Of a DNA stretch of 8,209 bases, positions 1 through 5,876 are shown piece after piece. Under the pieces are notes generated by a model. The model saw only the letters and a list, made by a program, of their open reading frames with translations, had not been told where the DNA came from and did no database searches. The number at the start of each line of letters is the position of its first letter. Within the stretch, counting starts at the first letter, position 1. A program made the translations under genes and the position numbers. This DNA comes from an uncultured Treponema sp. (lineage in GTDB: Bacteria; Spirochaetota; Spirochaetia; Treponematales; Treponemataceae), in contig CALELJ010000273.1 of assembly GCA_937902445.1 (NCBI GenBank), forward strand, positions 1-8,209. Reading direction: 5' to 3'.

Positions 1-850
1 TGTCATTTACATAAGAATAGATGCTCTCTTCGTATCCGTCGTTGTACTGAATGGAAACTTCCGCAATAACGTCATTCTGTTCACCGGTAATGTATACAGG
101 TTCCTCAGGAACAACCTTATCTGCCTTTTTCTTGCTTCTAAGGTCATCATTAAGGAATTTTGTGTACTCGTTGATTCCGCCTTCAAATTTAAGGACCATT
201 TCCTTTGGATTTTCAAGGCGCTCATCACGGAATGTAATCTGAATTCCAGGGTTAAGGAATGCAAGTTCACGGAGGCGTGCAAGGAGAACATCAAAGTCAT
301 ACTGAATTGTCTCAGTAAAGATTGTGGCATCACTCTTCCAGCGGATAGTTGTACCGGTTGATGTTGAAGTTCCGATTTCACGTACTCCTTCCTTTGAAGG
401 AATACCTCTTTCAAATCTTTCCTCGTAGAGTTTTCCATCACGCTTTACAGTTGCCACAAGCCAGTCTGAAAGAGCATTAACGCAGGAAACACCTACACCA
501 TGGAGACCACCGGAAACTTTATATGTAGATTTGTCGAATTTACCACCGGCATGAAGTTTGGTCAAAACAAGTTCAAGGGCTGAAATTCCCGTCTTCTTGT
601 TTATGTCAACAGGAATACCACGACCATCGTCTTCTACGCGGCAAATGTCATCGCGCTCAAGGGCTACAGTGATGTTATGACAGTAACCAGCCATAGCTTC
701 GTCTATACAGTTGTCTACAACTTCGTATACAAGGTGATGCAAACCGTTTGGACCGGTCGATCCAATGTACATACCAGGCCTTTTACGAACTGGTTCAAGT
801 CCTTCAAGAACCTGAATGTTATCGGCTCCGTAATCTTTGTTATCTGCCAT
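1..850 (-). CDS. gyrB: DNA gyrase subunit B, N-terminal part (cut by window edge)
   Basis: GyrB is the ATPase subunit of DNA gyrase, which works with GyrA to put negative supercoils into DNA. The minus strand reads 283 codons from ATG at 850-848 before leaving the window, so the C-terminal half (rest of the transducer domain and the TOPRIM domain) is not visible. The GHKL ATPase motifs are intact: YEVVDNCIDEAMAG around residues 42-55 with the Mg-binding Asn47, DDGRGIP at 74-80 with the adenine-contacting Asp74, LHAGGKFD at 99-106, and the glycine lid GGLHGVGVSCVNALS at 114-128. The transducer domain begins near residue 220. The start is secure: GAGGA lies 5 bases upstream (plus coordinates 856-860) and the protein begins in the usual way, with VLEGLEPVRKRPGMYIG. 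The gene is divergent from dnaA and is read leftward, away from the origin. No frameshift is seen. Confidence 0.97.
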   Translation of the reverse strand, partial: MADNKDYGADNIQVLEGLEPVRKRPGMYIGSTGPNGLHHLVYEVVDNCIDEAMAGYCHNITVALERDDICRVEDDGRGIPVDINKKTGISALELVLTKLHAGGKFDKSTYKVSGGLHGVGVSCVNALSDWLVATVKRDGKLYEERFERGIPSKEGVREIGTSTSTGTTIRWKSDATIFTETIQYDFDVLLARLRELAFLNPGIQITFRDERLENPKEMVLKFEGGINEYTKFLNDDLRSKKKADKVVPEEPVYITGEQNDVIAEVSIQYNDGYEESIYSYVND

Positions 851-916
851 TTGTATCCTCTTTTAATCTTTTTACCAATGAAAATAAAGACTGAAATTTT
901 AAGTATAAGAGTACAA

Positions 917-945
917 AATATAACAAATAAAAACAAAAAATTCAA
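917..945 (-). promoter_or_regulatory. Candidate sigma-70-type promoter for gyrB
   Basis: On the minus strand a TTGAAT element (plus 940-945) is followed after exactly 17 bases by TATATT (plus 917-922, 5 of 6 to TATAAT). Transcription would start near 910, giving a leader of about 60 bases before the gyrB ATG. The surrounding sequence is almost pure A/T with A-tracts, which favours promoter activity but also makes chance matches likely. This is an inference from sequence only. Confidence 0.45.
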
Positions 946-1025
946 TAAAACAAGATACATATATATATGAAAACAATGTAGTAAAAATGAAACTTTATTT
1001 GATTTTCTGATCCATTAAATCAGTA

Positions 1026-1054
1026 TGGAATTCAAAAATGAATTCAGCTATAAT
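1026..1054 (+). promoter_or_regulatory. Candidate dnaA promoter with perfect TATAAT
   Basis: A perfect TATAAT lies at 1049-1054. The hexamer 17 bases upstream (TGGAAT, 1026-1031) matches the -35 consensus only weakly (3 of 6). Transcription would start about 7 bases downstream, at or next to the ATG at 1061. That would make a leaderless or nearly leaderless dnaA mRNA, in line with the lack of any Shine-Dalgarno sequence before either possible dnaA start. If the start at 1025 is used instead, this match lies inside the coding sequence and is fortuitous. Confidence 0.4.
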
Positions 1055-1060
1055 TGCCCC

Positions 1061-2539
1061 ATGAGCAGTCAGAATTTCAAGATTTTCTGGGACGAAGTCC
1101 TAAACATGATACAGCAGGAATACATTGCAAACAACAACTCAATCGAATTCGAAATCTGGTACGGAAGAATAAAATACATTGAAGACTCTAATTCTGAGCT
1201 TACGGTTTCTTTTCCTTCAAAATTCATGTTCAACACTTTGACCAAGAGGGGTTACATACAGAACATAAAGGACAAGATAAAGGTTCTCTGCGGAAATGAT
1301 ATAACCATAAAACCTGTATATGAAGATGAAAATTCAAAAAAATCTGTATCCATTACATCAAATTCTGACACCCCATCATCTGTACCCATAGATAAAACAG
1401 ATAAAGATGATGAAATAAAATCAACGGGTACAGATGAAAACAAAAGTGTACCCATAAATTTGAATTATTCCCCTGTAAAAGAAGTAAAAAAGCATCCTCA
1501 ACTAAGAGAAGACTATACATTTGATCGTTTTGTAGTAGGTGACAACAATGAATTTGCCTACAGTGCATCCCTGGCAGCTGCAAAAGATCCTGGAAAAAAA
1601 TTCAATCCTCTTCTTATTTATGGAGGAACAGGACTTGGAAAAACCCATCTCATGCAGTCCGTCGGCAACTATATTTACAACAATCCTCCCGAAGGAAAGG
1701 AAAACATAAACATCTGCTATATAACCGCAGAAAGTTTTACAAGTGAATTCATGAAATCCCTCAGGGAAAAAACTACAGAAGCCTTCAAATCAAAATATAG
1801 AAAAATAGATGTACTCCTTCTTGATGACATCCACTTTTTCGAAAAGAAAGATTCCACACAGGATGAACTTTTCTATACCTTTGAGGCTCTTTTCCAGAGA
1901 AAATCTCAGATGATTTTTACCTGCGACCGTCCTCCATCAAAATTAAATGACATAGATGAAAGACTTAAATCAAGATTCAATCTTGGAACACCTATAGATC
2001 TTCAGCCTCCAAGCTATGAAATGAGAATAGCAATTCTCCAGAAAAAGCTGGAACTTAAAGGTAAGACAGCACCTGCAGAAGTAATAGAATATGTAGCAAG
2101 AAACATTCAGTCAAACGTACGTGAACTTGAAGGATCTCTCAACAAGCTTATTGGTTATGCTGATCTGATGGAGAAACCCCTTACACTTGAGCTTGCAAAA
2201 AAACTCCTGAGCGACAGCATTACAAGCAATACAGATGAATCTGTCACCATTGATACCATTCTCAAAGTAGTCTGTAACTATTACAACATAACTCTTGCAG
2301 ACATAAAGGGTACAGCCAGAAACCCTAAATTTGCCATACCACGCCATATTGCCGTTTATCTTTCAAGACAGATGGCTGACAGAACTTTCACCGAAATAGG
2401 AGGTGAACTTGGAGGAAGAGATCATACTACAATAATGAACAGCAATAGAAAAATTGAGACTCTTTTAAAGACAGATGAAAGCATGAATGAGACTCTTGAA
2501 ATAATAAAAAAGAAGATAAGGGAGTATAAAAAGATTTAA
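1061..2539 (+). CDS. dnaA: Chromosomal replication initiator protein DnaA
   Basis: DnaA binds DnaA boxes and uses ATP to open oriC. The frame stays open back to ATG 1025, giving 504 residues; ATG 1061 gives 492. I prefer 1061 because it places the domain I tryptophan (FKIFWDEVL) about ten residues in, as in other DnaA proteins, and because a perfect TATAAT lies just before it. Neither start has a Shine-Dalgarno. Numbering from the longer form, domain I covers about 13-95 and a Ser/Asp/Lys-rich linker (domain II) about 100-155. The AAA+ domain follows, with Walker A GGTGLGKT at 200-207, Walker B LLLDDIH near 264-270, LKSRF near 314-318 and the sensor II stretch NVRELEGSLNKL from 364. Domain IV carries the DnaA signature GGRDHTTIMNSNRKI from 463. 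All key residues are present and the length is normal. The gene is followed directly by the origin. Confidence 0.96.
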   Translation: MSSQNFKIFWDEVLNMIQQEYIANNNSIEFEIWYGRIKYIEDSNSELTVSFPSKFMFNTLTKRGYIQNIKDKIKVLCGNDITIKPVYEDENSKKSVSITSNSDTPSSVPIDKTDKDDEIKSTGTDENKSVPINLNYSPVKEVKKHPQLREDYTFDRFVVGDNNEFAYSASLAAAKDPGKKFNPLLIYGGTGLGKTHLMQSVGNYIYNNPPEGKENINICYITAESFTSEFMKSLREKTTEAFKSKYRKIDVLLLDDIHFFEKKDSTQDELFYTFEALFQRKSQMIFTCDRPPSKLNDIDERLKSRFNLGTPIDLQPPSYEMRIAILQKKLELKGKTAPAEVIEYVARNIQSNVRELEGSLNKLIGYADLMEKPLTLELAKKLLSDSITSNTDESVTIDTILKVVCNYYNITLADIKGTARNPKFAIPRHIAVYLSRQMADRTFTEIGGELGGRDHTTIMNSNRKIETLLKTDESMNETLEIIKKKIREYKKI

Positions 2540-2567
2540 TTAATGATTTTTCCATAAAACAATTTTC

Positions 2568-2647
2568 TGTGGAAAACCATACCCACATATGCTACAATAT
2601 TGTGGATAAGTTGTTGATAAAGTGATTTAATGTGGAGAAGTGGAAAA
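2568..2647 (-). promoter_or_regulatory. DnaA-box cluster, minus orientation
   Basis: Matches to the 9-mer TTATNCACA, read on the minus strand and quoted in plus-strand form, are TGTGGAAAA at 2568-2576 (one mismatch), TGTGGATAA at 2601-2609 (perfect), TGTTGATAA at 2612-2620 (one mismatch), TGTGGAGAA at 2631-2639 (one mismatch) and AGTGGAAAA at 2639-2647 (two mismatches). The second and third start 11 bases apart, about one helical turn, so DnaA protomers could sit on one face. The first lies 33 bases before the perfect box, about three turns. A weak plus-strand site ATACCCACA (two mismatches) lies at 2579-2587. Confidence 0.85.
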
Positions 2648-2669
2648 AAAGTGAATTCATATCATCTAC

Positions 2670-2678
2670 TTTTCCACA
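2670..2678 (+). promoter_or_regulatory. DnaA box, plus orientation
   Basis: TTTTCCACA matches the DnaA-box consensus TTATNCACA with one mismatch, at position 3. It points the opposite way from the main cluster and faces the trio/AT-rich element downstream, though about 55 bases separate it from the first trio. Confidence 0.7.
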
Positions 2679-2720
2679 TTCTAAATCTATATAAATATTA
2701 GAAATAAGAGGGTTTTACAT

Positions 2721-2729
2721 GAATTCACA
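2721..2729 (+). promoter_or_regulatory. DnaA-box-like site abutting the DnaA-trios
   Basis: GAATTCACA matches seven of nine positions of TTATNCACA, and all three bases of the CACA core that can be scored with it are kept. It lies four bases (TTCC) before the first trio triplet and has the plus orientation expected for the box that feeds DnaA onto the trios in the Bacillus-type basal unwinding system. It also overlaps one copy of the GTGAATTCA repeat in reverse, so its identity as a true DnaA box is an inference from position. Confidence 0.5.
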
Positions 2730-2733
2730 TTCC

Positions 2734-2751
2734 CTATTATTACTACTACTA
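2734..2751 (+). promoter_or_regulatory. DnaA-trio element, six consecutive triplets
   Basis: The plus strand reads CTA TTA TTA CTA CTA CTA without interruption. The complementary strand is therefore 3'-GAT AAT AAT GAT GAT GAT-5', matching the trio consensus 3'-(G/A)AT-5' six times in a row. In B. subtilis such triplets guide a DnaA filament from double-stranded boxes onto one strand of the opening duplex. Here the element is preceded by a box-like site and followed directly by the AT-only tandem repeat, the expected order. Confidence 0.75.
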
Positions 2752-2774
2752 AATTTATAAATTTATAAATTTAA
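2751..2774. repeat. AT-only 8-bp tandem repeat, probable DNA unwinding element
   Basis: AAATTTAT occurs at 2751-2758 and 2759-2766, followed by AAATTTAA at 2767-2774 (one change). The block consists only of A and T and starts on the last base of the trio element. Its position suits the duplex-unwinding element, where strand opening and helicase loading would begin. The repeat is seen directly; the function is inferred. Confidence 0.7.
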
Positions 2775-2787
2775 TAACCAAAGTGAA

Positions 2788-2816
2788 TTCAAATTTACAA
2801 AATGTATATTTATACA
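2788..2816 (+). promoter_or_regulatory. Weak candidate dnaN promoter
   Basis: TTCAAA at 2788-2793 and TATACA at 2811-2816 are 17 bases apart, each matching four of six consensus bases. A transcript would start near 2823, about 39 bases before the dnaN ATG. In this AT-rich DNA such matches are easily found by chance, and dnaN may also be read through from dnaA, since no terminator lies between them. Confidence 0.25.
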
Positions 2817-2861
2817 AAATTCTGCATATTCTGTTTATGAAGAATTTTAAGGAGCAAAAAT

Positions 2862-3986
2862 ATGAAGTTTACTTTTGACAGAGACTTAATGCTTAAAGAA
2901 GTTTCAATTGCCCAGGAAATAATTTCTACCAAGAATTCCAGTTCTGTTCTTTCGAATATTCTCATAAATGCCTTTGAAAACAGACTTGTCATCAAAGCAA
3001 CAGATGTTAAAATGAATTTTGAAACACAGATTCCTGTTCAAATAATTGAAGAAGGATCAACTACAATCTACTGTGATAAATTTCTTGGAATTCTTAATGC
3101 TCTTCCTTCTGGAGAAATTGAATTCATTCAGGATGTAAATGAAAATGATGAGCAGGCTGTAAAAGTAAAGATTTGTACTCTCGATAAGAAAAATAAATTT
3201 GAGATGAGAAGCATGTCCCAGGATAAGTTTCCTGATTTCACTACTTCTGATGATGTTCCTTATTTTGAAGTTTCATCAAAAGAAATAAAGGAAATGATAG
3301 CACAGACTTATTTTGCCGTCAGTGAGGATGCTACACGTTATTTCATGAACGGTGTTTATTTTGAGAAGAAGGATGATAACCTTAATCTTGTTTCTACAGA
3401 CGGAAGAAGATTGAGTTTTGCATCGAAAAAAGTTCTTGCAGGAGTAAGTGAATTTCCATCGGCAATTGTACATCCAAAACTTTTAAATGTTGTATTGAAG
3501 CATTCTCCGGAAGAAGGAAATATTTTCATTGCCATCGTTGATAGAATGATTTTCTTTAAGTTTGGAAATTATAAGCTTGGTGGAGTTCTTCTTGATGGAA
3601 CATTCCCTAACTATGGACCTGTCATTCCTGAACATCAGGAACATTATTTCCAGGTTGAGAAATCAGATCTTGCAAATGCATTAAAAAGCGTTTCACAGAT
3701 GGTAGATAAGAAAGCCGGAAGAATTTATTTCAACATTTCTGATGGAGTTCTTAAGATATCTTCATCACAGGCTGACATGGGAAGTGCTGATGCAGAAATT
3801 CCATGTATGTATGCAGGAGATTCTTATTCAATTGCAATGAATTACAGATATGTTGAGGAACCATTGCGTGGAATTTCAACAGAAAGAATTGCCTTTGAAT
3901 TTACTGAAGAAATGAAGGCTGTCACAATGAGACCTGAGCCTGCTGCAGATTATTTCCACATAATAATGCCAATGCAGAAGGAATAG
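2862..3986 (+). CDS. dnaN: DNA polymerase III beta subunit (sliding clamp)
   Basis: DnaN forms the ring-shaped dimer that holds DNA polymerase III and many repair proteins on DNA. The 374-residue product has normal length for the family and fits three clamp domains of roughly 120 residues each (about 1-120, 125-245 and 250-374). Visible family features are the N-terminal MKFTFDRDLMLKEVSIAQ, the mid-protein GVYFEKKDDNLNLVSTDGRRLS, LLDGTFPNYGPVIP in the second domain and the C-terminal tail YFHIIMPMQ, part of the partner-binding pocket. The start is well supported: AAGGAG at 2849-2854 lies 7 bases before the ATG. The gene lies just downstream of the origin, and recF begins 24 bases after its stop codon, so the two are probably cotranscribed. 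Confidence 0.97.
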   Translation: MKFTFDRDLMLKEVSIAQEIISTKNSSSVLSNILINAFENRLVIKATDVKMNFETQIPVQIIEEGSTTIYCDKFLGILNALPSGEIEFIQDVNENDEQAVKVKICTLDKKNKFEMRSMSQDKFPDFTTSDDVPYFEVSSKEIKEMIAQTYFAVSEDATRYFMNGVYFEKKDDNLNLVSTDGRRLSFASKKVLAGVSEFPSAIVHPKLLNVVLKHSPEEGNIFIAIVDRMIFFKFGNYKLGGVLLDGTFPNYGPVIPEHQEHYFQVEKSDLANALKSVSQMVDKKAGRIYFNISDGVLKISSSQADMGSADAEIPCMYAGDSYSIAMNYRYVEEPLRGISTERIAFEFTEEMKAVTMRPEPAADYFHIIMPMQKE

Positions 3987-4010
3987 TAAGGACAATCATA
4001 AAAAACAGCT

Positions 4011-5108
4011 TTGCCTTTTATTTCAATTACTCCGTACAATTTCAGGAATCTCTCAAATGAATCCATAGATTTGTCTTCAAAGGAAGTATTTTTTGTAGGA
4101 CAAAATGGACAGGGAAAAAGTAATTTTCTTGAGGCTCTGTATTACTGCGCATACGGATCTTCCTTCAGAACCCACCTGGACAATGAAATAATAAGAAATG
4201 GTGAATCGGAAATGAGCATTCATTCCATGTTCCGGGAGGAAAAAAATTCGGTTCATACAACTCTCATAAAACTGAAGGAAAAATCAAAGAAGATAGAAAA
4301 AGACGGAAAAAACATCCATGACAGAAAGGAACTTGTAAATACGATTCCATGTGTTCTTTACAGCCATGATGATCTTGATTTTGCTGTGGGAGCTCCTGAA
4401 AGAAGAAGGTTTTTCATTGATCAGTCTTTAAGCATGTATGATGTTTTTTATATCGATGTATTGAGAAGATACAAGAAAATTCTAAAAAGCAGAAACATGT
4501 GCCTTGTTGAAAAGAACTATAATATTATTGATTCCTATGACATTCAGCTGGCGGAAAACGGAATAGAAATTCAGAAAAAAAGAAAAGCTGCCATATTTAA
4601 ATTCAATCAGATATTTGACAGGATTTATGAGGAAGTTACAGGTATAGACGGAGTTCATATAAGGTATCTTCCTTCGTGGAAAGAAAATGAAAATGGAATT
4701 GATTCCGCATATGTAATAAATGAATACCTCAACAGAAACAGGGAAATGGAATGTATGAGAAATACAACGATGAGCGGTCCCCATCGTGACAGGATAGTAT
4801 TTGAAAGAAAAGGAATTCCATTCATTCCACAGGCTTCAACAGGTCAGAGAAGACTGGTTTCACTGATATTGAGGACTGCCCAGGCGGTTTACTACAATCA
4901 GATAACTGGAAAAAATCCTGTACTTCTCATGGATGATGTTCTTCTGGAACTTGATCCTGAAAAAAGACAGAAGGTTACTTCCCTTCTCCCTGATTATGAT
5001 CAGCTTTTTTGTACTTTTCTTCCGGGAGAACCATATGAAAACTACAGGAGGGATAATACTCTTGTATATGAAATTTCAGAAGGAAAATGGAACTTAAAAA
5101 ATGAATGA
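4011..5108 (+). CDS. recF: DNA replication and repair protein RecF (TTG start)
   Basis: RecF is an SMC-like ATPase that acts with RecO and RecR to load RecA at single-stranded gaps and stalled forks. The 365-residue product has the Walker A motif GQNGQGKSN at 30-38, the RecF-typical YGSSFRT just after it, the ABC signature STGQRRLVSLILRTAQ from about 276, and Walker B PVLLMDDVLLELDPEKR with the acidic pair near 308-309. The start is TTG: an in-frame TAA lies at 3999-4001, no ATG or GTG is available between, and TTG gives the expected N-terminus MPFISITPYNFRNL. No well-placed Shine-Dalgarno is seen; an AAGGA at 3988-3992 is 18 bases away. Weak initiation or coupling to dnaN is therefore likely. 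Its last 8 bases overlap the next gene. Confidence 0.95.
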   Translation: MPFISITPYNFRNLSNESIDLSSKEVFFVGQNGQGKSNFLEALYYCAYGSSFRTHLDNEIIRNGESEMSIHSMFREEKNSVHTTLIKLKEKSKKIEKDGKNIHDRKELVNTIPCVLYSHDDLDFAVGAPERRRFFIDQSLSMYDVFYIDVLRRYKKILKSRNMCLVEKNYNIIDSYDIQLAENGIEIQKKRKAAIFKFNQIFDRIYEEVTGIDGVHIRYLPSWKENENGIDSAYVINEYLNRNREMECMRNTTMSGPHRDRIVFERKGIPFIPQASTGQRRLVSLILRTAQAVYYNQITGKNPVLLMDDVLLELDPEKRQKVTSLLPDYDQLFCTFLPGEPYENYRRDNTLVYEISEGKWNLKNE

Positions 5109-5649
5109 AGACATAACATCCATAGGAAAAATAATTGAACGTGTTTTCACTGAAATAAGTATTGAAGATTCAAAAAATGCTGTTTCCATAGCAAACGAAT
5201 GGAAAAAAATAGTTTCAAGAATAAAACCTTCTCAGAAAAGTATTTCAAGAAATGAAAATCTTGGAAATAATATTGCAGATCATTCAAGAGTTGTCGATAT
5301 AAAGAATGGTGTTCTTCTGGTAGAGGCAGATCATCCGGGATGGATTTCACTTCTTCAGTTTTATAAGAATTTCATACTGAAAGGATTCAAAATGTCCCAG
5401 TGTGAAATAAAGATAAACAATATAGTTTTCAAGCTTTCCGGAATGAAGGGAGAGCTTTGTGAAACCGTTGATGAAAAGGAAAAACTGGGTAGAAAACTCA
5501 TAGAAAGACAGATAGAGCAGGATGAAAGGGGACCGGTTCCGGCTGAATCAGAATTTCTGAAAAAAAGGGAGAAAAAAGAACTTCCACCTGAGCTTAAGTC
5601 CATATTTGAGGATTTGGAAAAAACCATGTTGACCAATTCCGATAAATAA
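5101..5649 (+). CDS. DUF721 (DciA-like) protein, possible helicase loader
   Basis: This 182-residue protein belongs, by pattern, to the DUF721/DciA family, whose characterised members help load the replicative helicase DnaB in bacteria lacking DnaC or DnaI. The core lies between about residues 5 and 115. It has an N-terminal helical part with the EWKKIV segment, then VVDIKNGVLLVEADHPGW near 64-81, with the typical HPGW followed by a Q-containing helix (SLLQFYKNFIL), and a final strand INNIVFKLSG. Residues 116-182 are a highly charged Lys/Glu tail, probably flexible. The ATG overlaps the recF end by 8 bases, indicating translational coupling. A gene of this family follows recF in other treponemes, as I recall. 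Helicase loading is inferred from the family, not shown for this protein. Confidence 0.8.
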   Translation: MNEDITSIGKIIERVFTEISIEDSKNAVSIANEWKKIVSRIKPSQKSISRNENLGNNIADHSRVVDIKNGVLLVEADHPGWISLLQFYKNFILKGFKMSQCEIKINNIVFKLSGMKGELCETVDEKEKLGRKLIERQIEQDERGPVPAESEFLKKREKKELPPELKSIFEDLEKTMLTNSDK

Positions 5650-5658
5650 TGATAATAT
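5629..5658 (+). promoter_or_regulatory. Candidate promoter for the rpmH-rnpA-yidD-yidC block
   Basis: TTGACC at 5629-5634 (five of six to TTGACA) is followed by GATAAT at 5651-5656 after 16 bases, or by TATAAT-like TAATAT at 5653-5658 after 18 bases. Transcription would start near 5663, about 40 bases before rpmH. The -35 lies inside the last codons of the DUF721 gene. This is the best candidate for a separate promoter driving the ribosomal protein block, and no terminator precedes it. Confidence 0.5.
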
Positions 5659-5704
5659 CGCGTACTAAAATTGAAATTATTTTAAATAATATAGGAGTCG
5701 TCAC

Positions 5705-5860
5705 ATGTTACGTACATACCAGCCAAGTAAAACAAAGCGCACAAGAAAGTTCGGTTTCCGCGCAAGAATGGCAACAAGAGGCGGAAGAATGGTTCTTGCT
5801 AGAAGAAGAGCAAAGGGTCGTCATAAGCTCACTGTTTCTGATGAAAAGAAGCCTTACTGA
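5705..5860 (+). CDS. rpmH: Large-subunit ribosomal protein bL34
   Basis: L34 is a small basic protein of the 50S subunit. The 51-residue product reads MLRTYQPSKTKRTRKFGF at the start and continues with the family core RARMATRGGRMVLARRRAKGR. Compared with typical 44-46-residue L34 proteins it has a C-terminal extension ending in VSDEKKPY, and the usual Lys at position 2 is Leu. The start is clear, with AGGAG at 5693-5697 and 7 bases before the ATG. It lies in a different frame from a longer open frame (5649-5867) that has no family features. The rnpA start follows 16 bases after the stop, the common rpmH-rnpA pairing. Confidence 0.96.
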   Translation: MLRTYQPSKTKRTRKFGFRARMATRGGRMVLARRRAKGRHKLTVSDEKKPY

Positions 5861-5876
5861 TAATTAGTGAATAAGG

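Larger units (their letters stand above)
851..1060. other. AT-rich divergent gyrB-dnaA intergenic region
   Basis: This stretch separates the two divergent start codons and probably drives both genes. It is strongly A/T, with A-tracts around 925-950 and a 10-base alternating AT run at 959-968. I noticed no TTATNCACA-type DnaA box here, so the initiator cluster appears confined to the dnaA-dnaN side. No tRNA, small RNA or hairpin terminator is apparent. The right boundary depends on which dnaA start is used: 1025 or 1061. Confidence 0.6.
2651..2791. repeat. Three copies of GTGAATTCA around the trio/AT-rich core
   Basis: GTGAATTCA occurs on the plus strand at 2651-2659 and 2783-2791, and inverted (TGAATTCAC) at 2720-2728. 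The outer copies extend to a 12-base direct repeat AAAGTGAATTCA at 2648-2659 and 2780-2791. The first two copies form a perfect 10-base inverted pair, GTGAATTCAT at 2651-2660 and ATGAATTCAC at 2719-2728. The outer two flank the trio and unwinding element. I do not recognise a known origin protein for this motif. Confidence 0.6.
2540..2861. other. Probable chromosomal replication origin (oriC)
   Basis: This 322-base non-coding interval between dnaA and dnaN holds everything expected of an origin. There is a cluster of DnaA boxes at 2568-2678, then a box-like GAATTCACA at 2721, six DnaA-trio triplets at 2734-2751, and an AT-only tandem repeat at 2751-2774. Three copies of GTGAATTCA are scattered through it. 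Position between dnaA and dnaN is the classic bacterial site. No ORF with a ribosome binding site, no structural RNA and no terminator hairpin were recognised. What is seen is the motif order; function as origin is inferred from established knowledge of DnaA boxes and trios. Confidence 0.88.

Noticed and set aside
7..441. Minus-strand open frame of 144 codons at the left edge
   Set aside because: It is a shifted frame within gyrB. The true gyrB frame carries all ATPase motifs through this stretch.
959..968. Alternating AT run as a possible second unwinding element
   Set aside because: It is only ten bases long, has no DnaA box or trio nearby, and lies in an ordinary AT-rich promoter spacer.
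677..970. Plus-strand open frame of 97 codons starting inside gyrB
   Set aside because: It lies antisense to the conserved gyrB N-terminus and runs into the A/T-rich promoter region. It has no ribosome binding site and low-complexity Lys/Asn/Phe content.
2735..2750. CTA/TTA triplets as a simple microsatellite
   Set aside because: Position between a DnaA-box-like site and an AT-only tandem repeat inside the dnaA-dnaN gap fits a DnaA-trio element better than random slippage, although slippage could have produced it.
2540..2861. A small ORF or non-coding RNA in the dnaA-dnaN gap
   Set aside because: No start with a ribosome binding site, no stable hairpin and no terminator were recognised; the interval is filled by origin motifs.
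4482..4784. 100-codon minus-strand frame inside recF
   Set aside because: It is antisense to conserved RecF sequence, with no start signals and no recognisable family.
5649..5867. 72-codon plus-strand frame covering rpmH
   Set aside because: It is the wrong frame. The L34 frame at 5705-5860 has a good Shine-Dalgarno and a full family match.
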